From: Elymus sibiricus
Lineage: Eukaryota; Streptophyta; Magnoliopsida; Poales; Poaceae
Assembly (NCBI GenBank): GCA_039707655.1
Contig: CM077665.1
Span: 78,245,954-78,309,953 of the forward strand
Reading direction: 5' to 3'
DNA length: 64,000 nucleotides
Positions within the stretch are counted from its first letter, which is position 1; each line of letters begins with the position of its first letter. Shown piece after piece: positions 1 to 9,742 of this stretch. The notes below the pieces were generated by a model, which worked only from the letters and a program-made list of their open reading frames with translations, did no database searches and was not told the DNA's origin. The position numbers and the translations under genes were made by a program.

Positions 1-249
1 GGCACTAAGTCCACGCTCCACCATCCTTTGGCACTTGAAGATGTCTTGTTCCACCGCCTCGAGCCTAGCTTCCACTCTTTCAGTCCTCTTGGGAACCTAA
101 ACATCGCGGATGTGGAGCACCCCTTCACGCATCTCAATGGCTTGAGGGTGCTTCATCACCTCCGGCAAGTACGGGTTGATGACCTTCTCGAAGAACTTGC
201 CCTTGGAGGAGCCATGGAGATCTATATCTGACAAAAAAACATCACGAAA
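1..249 (-). pseudogene. Downstream (env-position) ORF fragment of element A
   Basis: Minus-strand coding-like sequence beyond the integrase of A. The readable part contains HGSSKGKFFEKVINPYLPEV and ends at an in-frame TAG at 97-99. The same frame stays open beyond that stop to base 1 and reads as a charged, Glu/Arg-rich segment that could be a coiled coil, so the TAG looks like a lesion. The position after integrase is where Athila-type elements carry an extra ORF. I cannot assign a function, and most of the ORF is outside the window. Confidence 0.4.
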
Positions 250-538
250 CAAGAACATAGGATTTTTAAGCGATGCGGTGGTCAAAACAGTCGGGGGGTA
301 TATATAGAGAATTTTTATTCTTGGGAAGCAAGCAGATGGAAGGAAAATGGAGTCGGGAACGTGTCCAAGGTGGGAACAACCCACCAGGGCGCACGCCCTG
401 GTGTATCATGCTCACCTCAGTTGCTTTCTCGTTTATTTCTTATTTTCCTAATTTTTGTAATATTCCAAAACTGATAGAAAATATTTTTGCAGATTTTTCG
501 GAGTCCGTTTACTTACCGTATCACGTACCTCCTCTTTT
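250..538 (-). other. Spacer of A with GC-rich LTR-like block
   Basis: This non-coding stretch lies between integrase and the downstream ORF of A. It holds CAACCCACCAGGGCGCACG followed by CCCTGGTG (about 378-402), an inverted repeat of the type seen in the LTRs of several elements here. AT-rich sequence ending in TTTTTG-rich tracts follows. It resembles the spacer blocks of S (6125-6310) and L (50383-50580). Confidence 0.5.
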
Positions 539-1018
539 TCAGAATTCCGGAGTGTTTCGAAAGGTTTCTTTTATGTGTTCCTCCGGTGTCATGGTTTGGA
601 TAACATTGATTTCGACATTAATAGGCGTACCTGAGATATAATGTTCAATTCTTTGTCCATTGACCACCTTCGGGTTAGTATCTTCGGCATTATTAATCTT
701 GATAGCTCCAGAACGATAAACCTCTTCGATAATATATGGCCCTTCCCATTTGGAGAGAAGCTTACCTGCAAAAAATCTTAAACGAGAGTTGTACAAAAGA
801 ACATAGTCTCCTATTTTGAATTCCCACTTTTGGATTCTTTTGTCACGCCATCTTTTTACTTTTTCTTTGAATAGTTTGGCATTTTCATAAGCTTGGGTTC
901 TCCATTCATCTAGTGAGCTAATATCAAATAGCCTCTTCTCACCGGCAAGTTTGAAATCATAATTGAGTTCTTTAATTGTCCAAAATGCTTTATGTTCTAA
1001 TTTAGAGGAAAATGACAA
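539..1018 (-). pseudogene. Integrase C-terminal part of element A
   Basis: This is the C-terminal end of the A polyprotein, separated from the catalytic core by a frameshift near 1010-1020. It contains KLLSKWEGPYIIEEVYRSGA, a GPY/F-type module found at the C-terminus of Gypsy integrases and thought to aid DNA binding and multimerisation. The upstream part is rich in Lys/Arg/Trp and reads SLDEWRTQAYENAKLFKEKV, typical of the region following the catalytic core. The frame closes with a stop at 539. The match in order and spacing to the preceding fragment makes the assignment secure. The protein is not continuous, so it is inactive here. Confidence 0.85.
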
Positions 1019-1671
1019 GCTTTCCTACATACCATTTTGTATGGAGACATACCCATAGGATTTTTATAAGCTGTTCTGTAGGCCCAAAGTGCATCATCTA
1101 GTTTCTTAAACCAATTCTTTCGAGACCTTTTGACAGTCTTTTGTAATATCAATTTTATTTCTCTATTTCTAAGTTCAACTTGACCACTAGGTTGAGGATG
1201 ATAGGGTGATGCAATTCTATGGTTAACATCATATTTAGCAAGCATCTTACGGAAAGCACCATGAATAAAGTGTGAACCACCATCAGTCATTAAATATCTA
1301 GGGACTCTAAACCTCGGGAAGATAACTTCTTTAAGCATTTTAATGGAGGTGTTGTGATCAGCACTATTAGTTGGAATAGCTTCTACCCACTTAGTGACAT
1401 AATCAACAGCAACCAAAATATGAGTGTACCCATTAGAGGAAGGAAAAGGTCCCATATAATCAAAACCCCAAACATCAAATGGTTCAACAACAAGTGAGTA
1501 ATTCATAGGCATTTCCTGACGCTTACCGATATTAGCAATTCTTTCACATTCATCACAAGACAAGACAAATTTACGGGCATCCTTGAAGAGAGTAGGCCAA
1601 TAAAAACCAGATTGCAATACCTTGTGAGCAGTTCTATCTCCCACATGATGACCTCCATAAGCTTCGAAATG
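997..1671 (-). pseudogene. Integrase zinc finger and catalytic core of element A
   Basis: This segment encodes most of the Gypsy integrase, which joins reverse-transcribed DNA to the host chromosome. Reading from 1671 leftwards it has the second half of the HHCC zinc finger (YGGHHVGDRTAHKV, then LSCDECER). The D,D,E core follows: the first Asp in WGFDYMGPF, the second in MTDGGSHF, and the Glu in SGQVELRNREIK. The upstream edge is the insertion point of S: the codon of the first zinc-finger His lies within the target-site duplication (1667-1671 and 11142-11146). The rest of the protein resumes at 11147. A frameshift near 1010 separates it from the C-terminal part. Confidence 0.9.
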
Positions 1672-3069
1672 TGATACGTCTCCATCGTATCTACTTTTCC
1701 AAACTCTTTTGCCCTTGTTTTGGACTCTAATTTGCATGATTTGAATGAAACTAACCCGGACTGACGCTGTTTTCAGCAGAATTGCTTTGGTGTTATTTTT
1801 GTGCAGAAATAAAAGTTCTCGGATTGACCTGAAAATTTACGGAGAATATTTTTGGAATTAATAAAAAATACTGGCGAAAGAATCAACCGGAGGGGGTCCA
1901 CCACCTGGCCACAAGCCAGGGGGGCGCCCCCCTAGGGCGCGCCCCCCTGTCTTGTGGGCCCCCTGGAGCTCCTCCGACCTTGTGTCCAACTCTATATATT
2001 CCTATTCAGGGAGAAAAAAATAGAAGAGAAGAGTTCATCGCGTTTTACGATACGGAGCCGCCGCCACCTCCTGTTCTTCCTCGGGAGGGCAGATCTGGGG
2101 TCCGTTTTGGACTCCGGAGAGGGGAAATCGACGCCGTCGTCATCACCAACCATCCTTCATCACCAATTTCATGATGCTCTCCGCCGTTCGTGAGTAATTC
2201 CATCGTAGGCTTGCTGGATGGTGATGGGTTGGATGAGATTTACCATGTAATCGAGTTAGTTTTGTTAGGGTTTGATCCCTAGTATCCACTATGTTCTGAG
2301 ATTGATGCTGCTATGACTTTGCTATGCTTAATGCTTGTCACTAGGGCCCGAGTGCCATGATTTCAGATCTGAACCTATTATGTTTTCATGAATATATATG
2401 TGTTCTTGATCCTATCTTGCAAGTTGTAGACACCTATTACGAGTTATGATCCGCATCCCCGAGGGTGACAATAACTGGGATTCTTTCCGGTGATTACCGT
2501 AGTTTGAGGAGTTCATGTATTCACTAAGTGCTGATGCTTTGGTCCGGTTCTCTATTAAAAGGAGGCCTTAATATCCCTTAGTTTCCATTATGACCCCGCT
2601 GCCACGGGAGGGTAGGACAAAAGATGTCATGCAAGTTCTTTTCCATAAGCACGTATGACTATATATGGAATACATGCCTACATTACATTGATGAATTGGA
2701 GCTAGTTCTGTGTCACCCTATGTTATAACCGTTGCATGATGAATGCCATCCGACATAATTATCCATCACTAATCCATTGCCTATGAGCTTTTCACATATT
2801 GATCTTTGCTAAGTTACTTTTCCGTTGCTACTGTTACAATCACTACAAAACTGCTACTGTTGCTTTGCCATCGTTACCGTTACTTCCATACTGCTTTGCT
2901 ACTGAATACTTTGCTGCAGATACCAAGTCTTTCAGGTGTGGTTGAATTGACAACTCAGCTGCTAATACTCGAGAATATTCTTTGGCTCCCCTTGTGTCGA
3001 ATCAATAAATTTGGGTTGAATAGTCTACCCTCGAAAACTGTTGCGATCCCCTATACTTGTGGGTTATCA
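1672..3069 (+). repeat. 5' LTR of S
   Basis: This LTR is nearly identical to 9743-11141. It starts TGATACGT and ends TTATCA. The U3-like part has a GC-rich block (about 1908-1960) with CCCCCCTAGGGCGCGCCCCC. It is followed by TATATATT at 1993-2000, the likely TATA box, so transcription probably starts around 2020-2030. Open frames over it at 1954-2193 are LTR shadows. Confidence 0.95.
1993..2000 (+). promoter_or_regulatory. TATA box of S 5' LTR
   Basis: TATATATT lies just downstream of the GC-rich U3 block. The same motif is at 10065-10072 in the 3' LTR. The assignment rests on position within the LTR. Confidence 0.6.
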
Positions 3070-3080
3070 AGACCTTTTTC

Positions 3081-3098
3081 TGGCGCCGTTGCCGGGGA
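3081..3098 (+). promoter_or_regulatory. Primer binding site of S (tRNA-Asp type)
   Basis: TGGCGCCGTTGCCGGGGA begins 11 bp after the 5' LTR end. It is complementary to the 3' end of plant tRNA-Asp, the primer typical of Athila-lineage elements. It fixes the plus orientation of S. Confidence 0.85.
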
Positions 3099-3147
3099 GC
3101 ATATCTCTATTCTCTGATTCACTTGGGATTTATATCTGTTGATCACT

Positions 3148-5901
3148 ATGAAGAATTTGAAAGATGCTAAAACCAAGATCTACCCCTCTACTACGAGGAG
3201 AGGTAAGGAACTGCCATCTAGCTCTGCACTTGATTCACCTTCTGTTCTGAGTAAACTTGCGACACCACCACCTGCTATTGATTCTGATATGTCACAAGTA
3301 GTTGATGATTCCACTTCTGCTATGCATGATGCTTATGATGATACTTTGCTTGATACTACTGGGCCACTGGGTGAATTTCTTGATGAAAAAATTGCTAGAG
3401 TCAATGCTGCAACTGATGATATTTCTGAAACTGATGAAATTATTGAAACTGAACACTATGAGACACCTGCTAGACCTAGCTCTCCTAGATATGAATTGCC
3501 TGATATACCTAAGGGTTATGTTATGGAAGGAGAGGTAGCTAGGGACTTTCTTGCTTGTAAGGATAGAGATGATCTTAAGAAATTGCTATGCAAGTGGAAG
3601 GAAAAATCTTTGAATGCTAGAATGCAATATGATCCTAAGTTTGCTACTTCACCTATCTTTGTTACTGATAAGGATTATGAATTCTCTGTCGATCCTGAGT
3701 TGATTACTTTGGTTGAATCTGATCCTTTCCATGGTTATGAATCTGAAACTGTTGTGGCACATCTTACTAAATTGAATGATATAGCCACCCTATTTACTCA
3801 TGAGGAAAAAATTCGTTATTACTATATTCTTAAGTTGTTTCCTTTCTCATTAAAGGGTGATGCTAAGATATGGTTTAATTCTCTTGCTCCTGGTTGTGTG
3901 CGTAGTCCCCAGGATATGATATATTACTTCTCTGAAAAATATTCTCCTGCCCATAAGAAACAAGCTGCCTTGCAGGAAATATTTAACTTTGTGCAAATTG
4001 AAGAAGAGAGTCTCCCACAAGCTTGGGGGAGGCTTCTCCAATTACTTAATGCTTTGCCTGACCATCCTCTCAAGAAAAACGAAATACTTGATATCTTTTA
4101 TAATGGACTAACCGATGCTTCTGGCGACCACCTAGATAGTTGTGCTGGTTGTGTTTTCAGGGAACGAACTGTTGAACAAACTGAACTACTATTGAATAAT
4201 ATATTGAGCAATGATAATGATTGGACTCTTCCCGAACCACCTCCAAAGCCAACTCTGAAGAAAAGAGGTATTCTATTTCTCAGTCCTGAAGATATGCAAG
4301 AGGCAAAGAAATCTATGAAAGAAAAAGGTATTAAAGCTGAAGATGTTAAGAATCTACCACCTATTGAAGAAATACATGGTCTTGATAACCCGACACAGGT
4401 AGTAGAGGTAAATTCTCTCCGTAGATTTGATGAAGGTGATATTCCTTATAATAAGTCTGCTTGCCAATGCTTGGATGAGTTTGATAACTTTATTGTTAAG
4501 CAAGAAAATTTGAATGCTTATGTTAGTAGACAATTGAAACATAATGCTTACATGCTTGATCACTTAGGTGATTATATGAGTAGATCTGTTAATGATCTTA
4601 AGCTTATTAGTAAACATGCTTCCATGGTAACTACTCAAGTAGAAGAAGTACTTAAGGCACAAAATGATTTGCTTAATGAGATGATTGGTAAAAACAATGA
4701 TCATTCTGTTAGAGTTGTGACTAGAGGTGGTAAAATGACCCAGGAACCTTTGTATCCTGAGGGCCACCCTAAGAGAATTGAGCAAGATTCTCAGAGAATT
4801 AATACTGATACACCTAGTCGTCCTAGTAATAAAAGGAAAAAGAATGACGATAGGACTTTGCATGCTGCTAGTGAACCTGTTATAGATACTCATGAAAACC
4901 CAAATGATATTTCTATTTCAGATGCTGAGACACAATCTGGTAATGAACATGAGCCTAGTGATAATATTAATAATGATGTTCATGTTGATGCTCAACCTAG
5001 TAATGATAATGATGTGGAGATTGAACCTGCTGTTGATCTTGATAACCCACAACCTAAGAACAAAAGATATGATAAAAGAGACTTCGTTTCTAGGAAGCAT
5101 GGTAGAGAAAGAGAACCTTGGGTTCAAAAACTCATGCCCTTTCCTCCTAAGCCATCCAAGAAAAAGGATCATGATGATTTTGAGTGCTTTGTTGAAATGC
5201 TTAGACCTGTCTTTTTGCGTATGCGCCTGACTGATATTCTGAAAATGTCTCCTTATGCTAAGTATATGAAAGATATTGTGACAAATAAAATAAAGGTACC
5301 GGAAGCTAAGATTTCCACCATGCTTGCTAATTATACCTTTAAGGGTGGAATACCAAAGAAACTACGAGATCCCGGAGTACCTACTATACCATGCTCTACT
5401 AAAGGAAACTATGTTAAAACTGCTTTATGTGCCCTTGGAGCTGGTGTTAGTGTTATGCCTTTCTCTTTGTATCGTAGACTTGATTTGAATAAGTTGACAC
5501 CTACTGAAATCTCTTTGCAAATGGCTGATAAATCAACTACTTTACCCATCGGTATTTGTGAGGATGTGCCCGTCGTAGTTGCAAATGTTACTATCCTAAC
5601 GGACTTTGTTATTCTTGATATTCCCGAGGACGACAGTATGTCGATCATCCTTGGTAGACCCTTTTTGAATACTGCAGGGGCTGTTATTGATTGCAACAAG
5701 GGCAATGTCACTTTTCATGTTAATGGTAATGAGCATACGGTACACTTTCCGAAGAAACAACCTCAAGTTCATAGTATCAACTCCATTGAAAAAATTTCAA
5801 CGATTATTATTGGAGACTTTGAATTCCCTCTCCCTACTGCCAAAAAGAAATATGATATACTTATTGTTGGGGACATGCATATCCCCATTGAGGTAACCTA
5901 G
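3148..5901 (+). CDS. Gag and aspartic-protease-like polyprotein of S
   Basis: A continuous ORF of 917 codons from the first ATG in frame (MKNLKD), about 50 bp after the primer site. Roughly residues 190-360 form the retrotransposon gag core, including KLFPFSLKGDAKIWFNSLAP and YYFSEKYSPAHKKQAALQEI. A low-complexity Asp/Asn-rich middle and a basic patch (about 635-670) follow. Residues about 744-850 form a retropepsin-like domain ending in SIILGRPFLNTAGAVIDC. The usual active-site Asp is Ala here: the sequence reads LCALGAGVSVMP, where the related L copy reads LCDLGAGVSVMP. Gag could still form particles, but the protease is predicted inactive. No RT follows; the frame ends in IPIEVT. Confidence 0.9.
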   Translation: MKNLKDAKTKIYPSTTRRGKELPSSSALDSPSVLSKLATPPPAIDSDMSQVVDDSTSAMHDAYDDTLLDTTGPLGEFLDEKIARVNAATDDISETDEIIETEHYETPARPSSPRYELPDIPKGYVMEGEVARDFLACKDRDDLKKLLCKWKEKSLNARMQYDPKFATSPIFVTDKDYEFSVDPELITLVESDPFHGYESETVVAHLTKLNDIATLFTHEEKIRYYYILKLFPFSLKGDAKIWFNSLAPGCVRSPQDMIYYFSEKYSPAHKKQAALQEIFNFVQIEEESLPQAWGRLLQLLNALPDHPLKKNEILDIFYNGLTDASGDHLDSCAGCVFRERTVEQTELLLNNILSNDNDWTLPEPPPKPTLKKRGILFLSPEDMQEAKKSMKEKGIKAEDVKNLPPIEEIHGLDNPTQVVEVNSLRRFDEGDIPYNKSACQCLDEFDNFIVKQENLNAYVSRQLKHNAYMLDHLGDYMSRSVNDLKLISKHASMVTTQVEEVLKAQNDLLNEMIGKNNDHSVRVVTRGGKMTQEPLYPEGHPKRIEQDSQRINTDTPSRPSNKRKKNDDRTLHAASEPVIDTHENPNDISISDAETQSGNEHEPSDNINNDVHVDAQPSNDNDVEIEPAVDLDNPQPKNKRYDKRDFVSRKHGREREPWVQKLMPFPPKPSKKKDHDDFECFVEMLRPVFLRMRLTDILKMSPYAKYMKDIVTNKIKVPEAKISTMLANYTFKGGIPKKLRDPGVPTIPCSTKGNYVKTALCALGAGVSVMPFSLYRRLDLNKLTPTEISLQMADKSTTLPIGICEDVPVVVANVTILTDFVILDIPEDDSMSIILGRPFLNTAGAVIDCNKGNVTFHVNGNEHTVHFPKKQPQVHSINSIEKISTIIIGDFEFPLPTAKKKYDILIVGDMHIPIEVT

Positions 5902-6691
5902 TGTTATTCGAAAATTCTCCGGTTCCGTGTCATTCGAAAAAAGTTTGTCAATAAGACTTGATCAACCTTATTGATGGATTCTTTTTGATGAGCATGAGAT
6001 GGATGAATTTAGAAAGCACAACCTTCTGTACCCAACTTTTATTTTCTGTTCTATAGATTTAATTTAGTAAAAATGCTATTATTTTTCTGTTTTCTGATTT
6101 ATCCGTGCAATAGAAAAATGACCTGAAAATAAAAGTTCTCAGAAATCCTTGAAAATTTAGTATGATTTTTTCTGGAATATTTAAGAATTTTTGGCACTGA
6201 GAACACATCAGGGGGCTGCACCAGTGGGCCAAAAGCCTGGAGGGTGCGCCCAACCCTCCCTGGGCGCGCCCCCTAGCTTGTGCGTCCCACGTGGGGCCCC
6301 CTCACTTATTCCAGCACCCATCCACTTCGTCTTCCTCCAGAAAAAATCCCACCATTGCTCAAACCCGTGTTCTAGCTCATCTTGCTGCCATTTTCAATCT
6401 CCTTGCTCAAAGCTCCATCTGCAAAACTGTTTTGAGTGATTGGTCTTCGGTATGTGACTCCTCCAATGGTCCAATTAGTTTTTGTTCTAGGGCTTTATAT
6501 ATTGCAAATTTTTGCTGCTATGGTGACCTTGTTTTTGATCTTGCATGTCAAATTTGTACGGTCCCAAGTAGTTTTGATGCATGATATAGCCTCTAGGCAC
6601 TTGTGGGAGTAGTTGCTGTAAGTTTTGTTGAGTTTTGTTCACTTTTATTTTGAGTCACTAAAAATTTCAGAAATTTTTTAGAGAAAGAAAG
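5902..6691 (+). promoter_or_regulatory. Spacer of S with internal U3-like block and candidate intron
   Basis: This 790-bp non-coding stretch lies between the two ORFs of S. From 6125 it repeats elements of the S LTR U3 in the same order: AATAAAAGTTCTC, GAAAATTTA, an AT-rich segment, then a GC-rich block with CTGGGCGCGCCCCCTAGCTTGTG (two parts, 6236-6300). Downstream is a donor-like site CGGTATGTGAC with GT at 6450-6451, and an acceptor-like TTTTTTAG ending at 6681, 10 bp before the ATG of the second ORF. This is consistent with an internal promoter making a transcript spliced by removal of 6450-6681. Transcription and splicing are inferred. Confidence 0.5.
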
Positions 6692-7714
6692 ATGTTGAGA
6701 ATATACCAAGGTGGTTCCTCGAGCAAGAAGACCCCAAGACTCGCGATACGTGAGCCCGACTTTGAACCACCAAGGGAAGCTCAAGTGCGGCCTTGTGAAT
6801 GGCCGTCGGATCAATTCATGGTCCATGCCGGATTCAAGGAAGAATTTTACGCGTACATATGAAATGCTGGCCTTGAAGATTTCGTCTCAGACCAATGCAA
6901 GCAACATTATCAACTCACTGATTCCTTCATGCGGAGGTTTGAATTTTCATCCAGGCATAATACGCATTCCGTTCTATTTAATCTTTATGATGAATCTTAT
7001 ACTATGGACCTAGAGGATTTTAACCGTGCATGCAAAATTCCACAATGGGGCAGCCATAGTGATCCTCACAAAACTGAATATAATGATTTTCTTGCTTGCA
7101 TAACTGTGGGAGAAACTAGAAACATTACACGGGCTACCTTGGGGAGCATTCACTTTCCTGCCATACATTATTTTGCTCTCTTCATAGGCAGATGTATTAA
7201 CGGTAAACATGATCATAGCCACCTTTGCGTACCTGATCTTAGTATTCTTAAGAGTGCGGTCATGGGTGATAGACGATATAACTTGGGAGCTATTATTGCT
7301 AGGAGGCTACATAAAAATGCTAAGGATGGAGATTTCTTTGGTGGGATTTATGCCACCCGGGTAGCTAATTATCTTAGGGTACCCATAAGGGATAATGATA
7401 TTGAGTTACCACCTGCTTTTCTTGATTATGAGGCTATGGTGCGCTACCAGTTTCTTGAGAGAAACGAACAATCCCTCCTGTACCGACTAATTTTTGACAG
7501 ACAGCGTGCTGTCCATATTACCCTTCCTGCTCCTGCCTTCTTTAACTTTCAGGAAAAACAAAGACACTTTATAACCAGAGAGGAGGCAAACGAGTATGAA
7601 AGAGAGGCGGAAGCCGCTCGCCTCCATGCTGCAGCCGCTCAGGCAGTAGCTGCCGCAGCCCAGTACAACCCCAACTATGACTTTGGATATTATCCGGGCC
7701 AACCATGGCCCTAG
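6692..7714 (+). pseudogene. Second ORF of S (ATHILA ORF-1-like), one in-frame stop
   Basis: The frame runs from ATG 6692 (MLRIYQGGSSSK) to the stop at 7714, 340 codons, with a single in-frame TGA at 6860-6862. It is open on both sides of that stop. Recognisable stretches are DLEDFNRACKIPQWG and SIHFPAIHYFALFIGRC, which fit the ATHILA ORF-1 style family found in Athila-lineage plant elements. The C-terminus is Ala-rich (AARLHAAAAQAVAAAAQ) and ends in YYPGQPWP. The function of this family is not established. In S the ORF occupies the place where autonomous relatives carry an env-position ORF. The stop could be a recent lesion, as the rest is intact. Confidence 0.7.
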
Positions 7715-7735
7715 ACCAACTTAGGCTAAAAGCCT

Positions 7736-7749
7736 AAGCTTGGGGGAGT
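7736..7749 (+). other. Internal polypurine-tract-like motif of S
   Basis: AAGCTTGGGGGAGT sits 22 bp after the stop of the second ORF. It is identical to the terminal polypurine tract at 9729-9742 and is even followed by ACGT, as the LTR start is. It could be a central second plus-strand priming site or a trace of an ancestral LTR junction. Confidence 0.45.
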
Positions 7750-7753
7750 ACGT

Positions 7754-9728
7754 ATTTCTCATCGACATTACATTCATGTTCACACACTCATCTTAGTAGT
7801 CGGTGCTTATACTTTTTCATTGTACCATCCATGGTAGTTTATTTCTTCTTTTCGCTTTCTTCTTGTGTGTTTAATTAACCTTGAGAAAAATATAAAAAAA
7901 TTAGTTCTAGCTTTACCTTCTAGTTTGTTTAGTTGAATCGTAAAAGAAAACCCAAAAAGATTTCTCGTTCTTCTTTTGCTTGTTGGGAGCTTTCCCGTGT
8001 AAATAGTTTTCCTTTCTTCTTTGGGTCGTAAGGAGAAGACCACGATGAAATGTTGAGTGGCTCTCCTATGCATTATTGTTTATCTATCAGAGAGGCCATA
8101 TTGTCTTGCCTTCTCCTTTGAGTTATTGTTTGCAGATTCCAGCTTAGTCCAATGCACGTGCACTCTTATTATTATTCACACCGTTCGGTCGTGCAAGTGA
8201 AAGGCAATAATGACGATATATGATGAAGTGGTTGAGATGGAGAAAAGCTGGTACGAACTCGACCTATTTTGTTTTTGTAAATATGATTAGCTCATCGTTC
8301 TGGATTCTGCTCATTATGGATGAAACATGTTTGCAATGACAATTAGAGATTATAGTTACTCATGCCATGCTTAATTAGCTAAGAGTGTATAATGGTTTGT
8401 CTTGAGTCCCAATATGCATTTTAAAATGGTTGCGATGCAGTATGATGGGATGGTACCCTCCTCTGAATGATTCAAGTGGCTTGACTTGGCACATGTTCAC
8501 GCATGTAGTTGAAACAAAACCAACATAGCCTCCACGATGTTTATGTTCATGGTGATTTATATCCTACTCATGCTTGCATTCAATGTTGGTTAATCTCAAA
8601 GCATGTTTATGACTGTTGTCGCTCTCTAGTTGGTCGCTTCCCAGTCTTTTGCTAGCCTTCACTTGTACTAAGCGGGAATACTGCTTGTGCATCCATCTCC
8701 ATAAACCCAAAGTTGTTCCATATGAGTCCACCATACCTACCTATATATGGTATTTACCTACCGTTCCAAGTAAATTGGCATGTGCCAAACTCTAAACCTT
8801 CAAATAATAGTCTATTTTGTATGCCCGAATCGCTCATGTAGTGACTAGGGGCTGTCAGTATCTTCCATGCTAGGTGGGTTATTCTCACGATACGTGTTGA
8901 TTCACTATCATTCACGAGAAAGTGGCTGGTATTCGGGATGCCCAGTTCCATGCTCAAAAATCAAATCAAAATTTAATGAAACAAAACTCCCCCAGGATTG
9001 TTGTTTGTATGGACGGTACCCGTGGATTCGGCTCGCCGTGGAGTGTGATTGATTGGTGGAGGGGGAGTAAAAACTGTACTATTCTGTTTGGGAACCGCCT
9101 ATAATGTGTCTATCATGGAAGATACCGAGATCTCTTGGTTGTTATGTTGACAATGAAAGCATACCGCTCAAAATTATTATTCATCCCTGTTTTAAAAGCT
9201 CGAGCTATGGCACCTCTGTAAATCAATGCTTCCCTCCGCGAAGGGCCTCTCTATTTTACTTTACTGTTGAGTCATCCTCCTCTTATAAAAAGCACCAGTT
9301 AGAGAGCACCACCGTCATTTGTATGCTTTGTTATTAATTGATATTGAGTATGATTGTGACTGGATCTCTTTTACCATGAATTACAATGTCTAGTCAGTCC
9401 TTGTTCTTCAGAGGTGCTCTGCATTTATGTTTTGCGGTCTCAGAAAGGGCTAGCGAGATACCATTATATCATATTGTATCATGATTGTTTTGATAAAACT
9501 GTTGTCATCCGAGACTTATTATTATTGCTCGCTAGCCGGTTATGCCATTGATATGAGTAAATGTGAGACCGAAATGTTATTGTGAATGTGGTTAGTCTAT
9601 AATACTTGCTGAAAATCTGAACATCAGTTAGACATATTTGCAACAACAAGATCAAACAGAGTTTGTAATTTTTTTTCTTTATCACTTTCAGTTTGTCAAC
9701 TGAATTGCTTGAGGACAAGCAATGGGTT
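7754..9728 (+). other. Long non-coding 3' region of S
   Basis: Nearly 2 kb without a supportable ORF. The same region, reversed and more diverged, is present in J (37410-38366, 47490-47701, 55044-55352) and F (57659-58950), which allowed the nested insertions there to be placed exactly. I see no RNA gene in it. Confidence 0.7.
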
Positions 9729-9742
9729 AAGCTTGGGGGAGT
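9729..9742 (+). promoter_or_regulatory. Polypurine tract of S
   Basis: AAGCTTGGGGGAGT is immediately followed by the 3' LTR (TGATACGT). This is the expected position of the plus-strand primer for reverse transcription. Confidence 0.8.

Noticed and set aside
997..1737. Integrase ORF starting at 1737
   Set aside because: The part beyond 1671 is translated S LTR, so the N-terminal 22 residues are an artefact of the insertion.
1954..2193. Small plus-strand ORFs in the S LTRs (also 2806-3117, 9923-10265, 10808-11147)
   Set aside because: They are present in both LTRs, cross the TATA and LTR boundaries, and have no recognisable product.
6291..6584. Plus-strand ORF in the S spacer and its counterpart at 50193-50483 in L
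   Set aside because: Similarity between them is DNA-level and crosses the proposed splice donor. I treat it as a transcribed leader rather than a protein.
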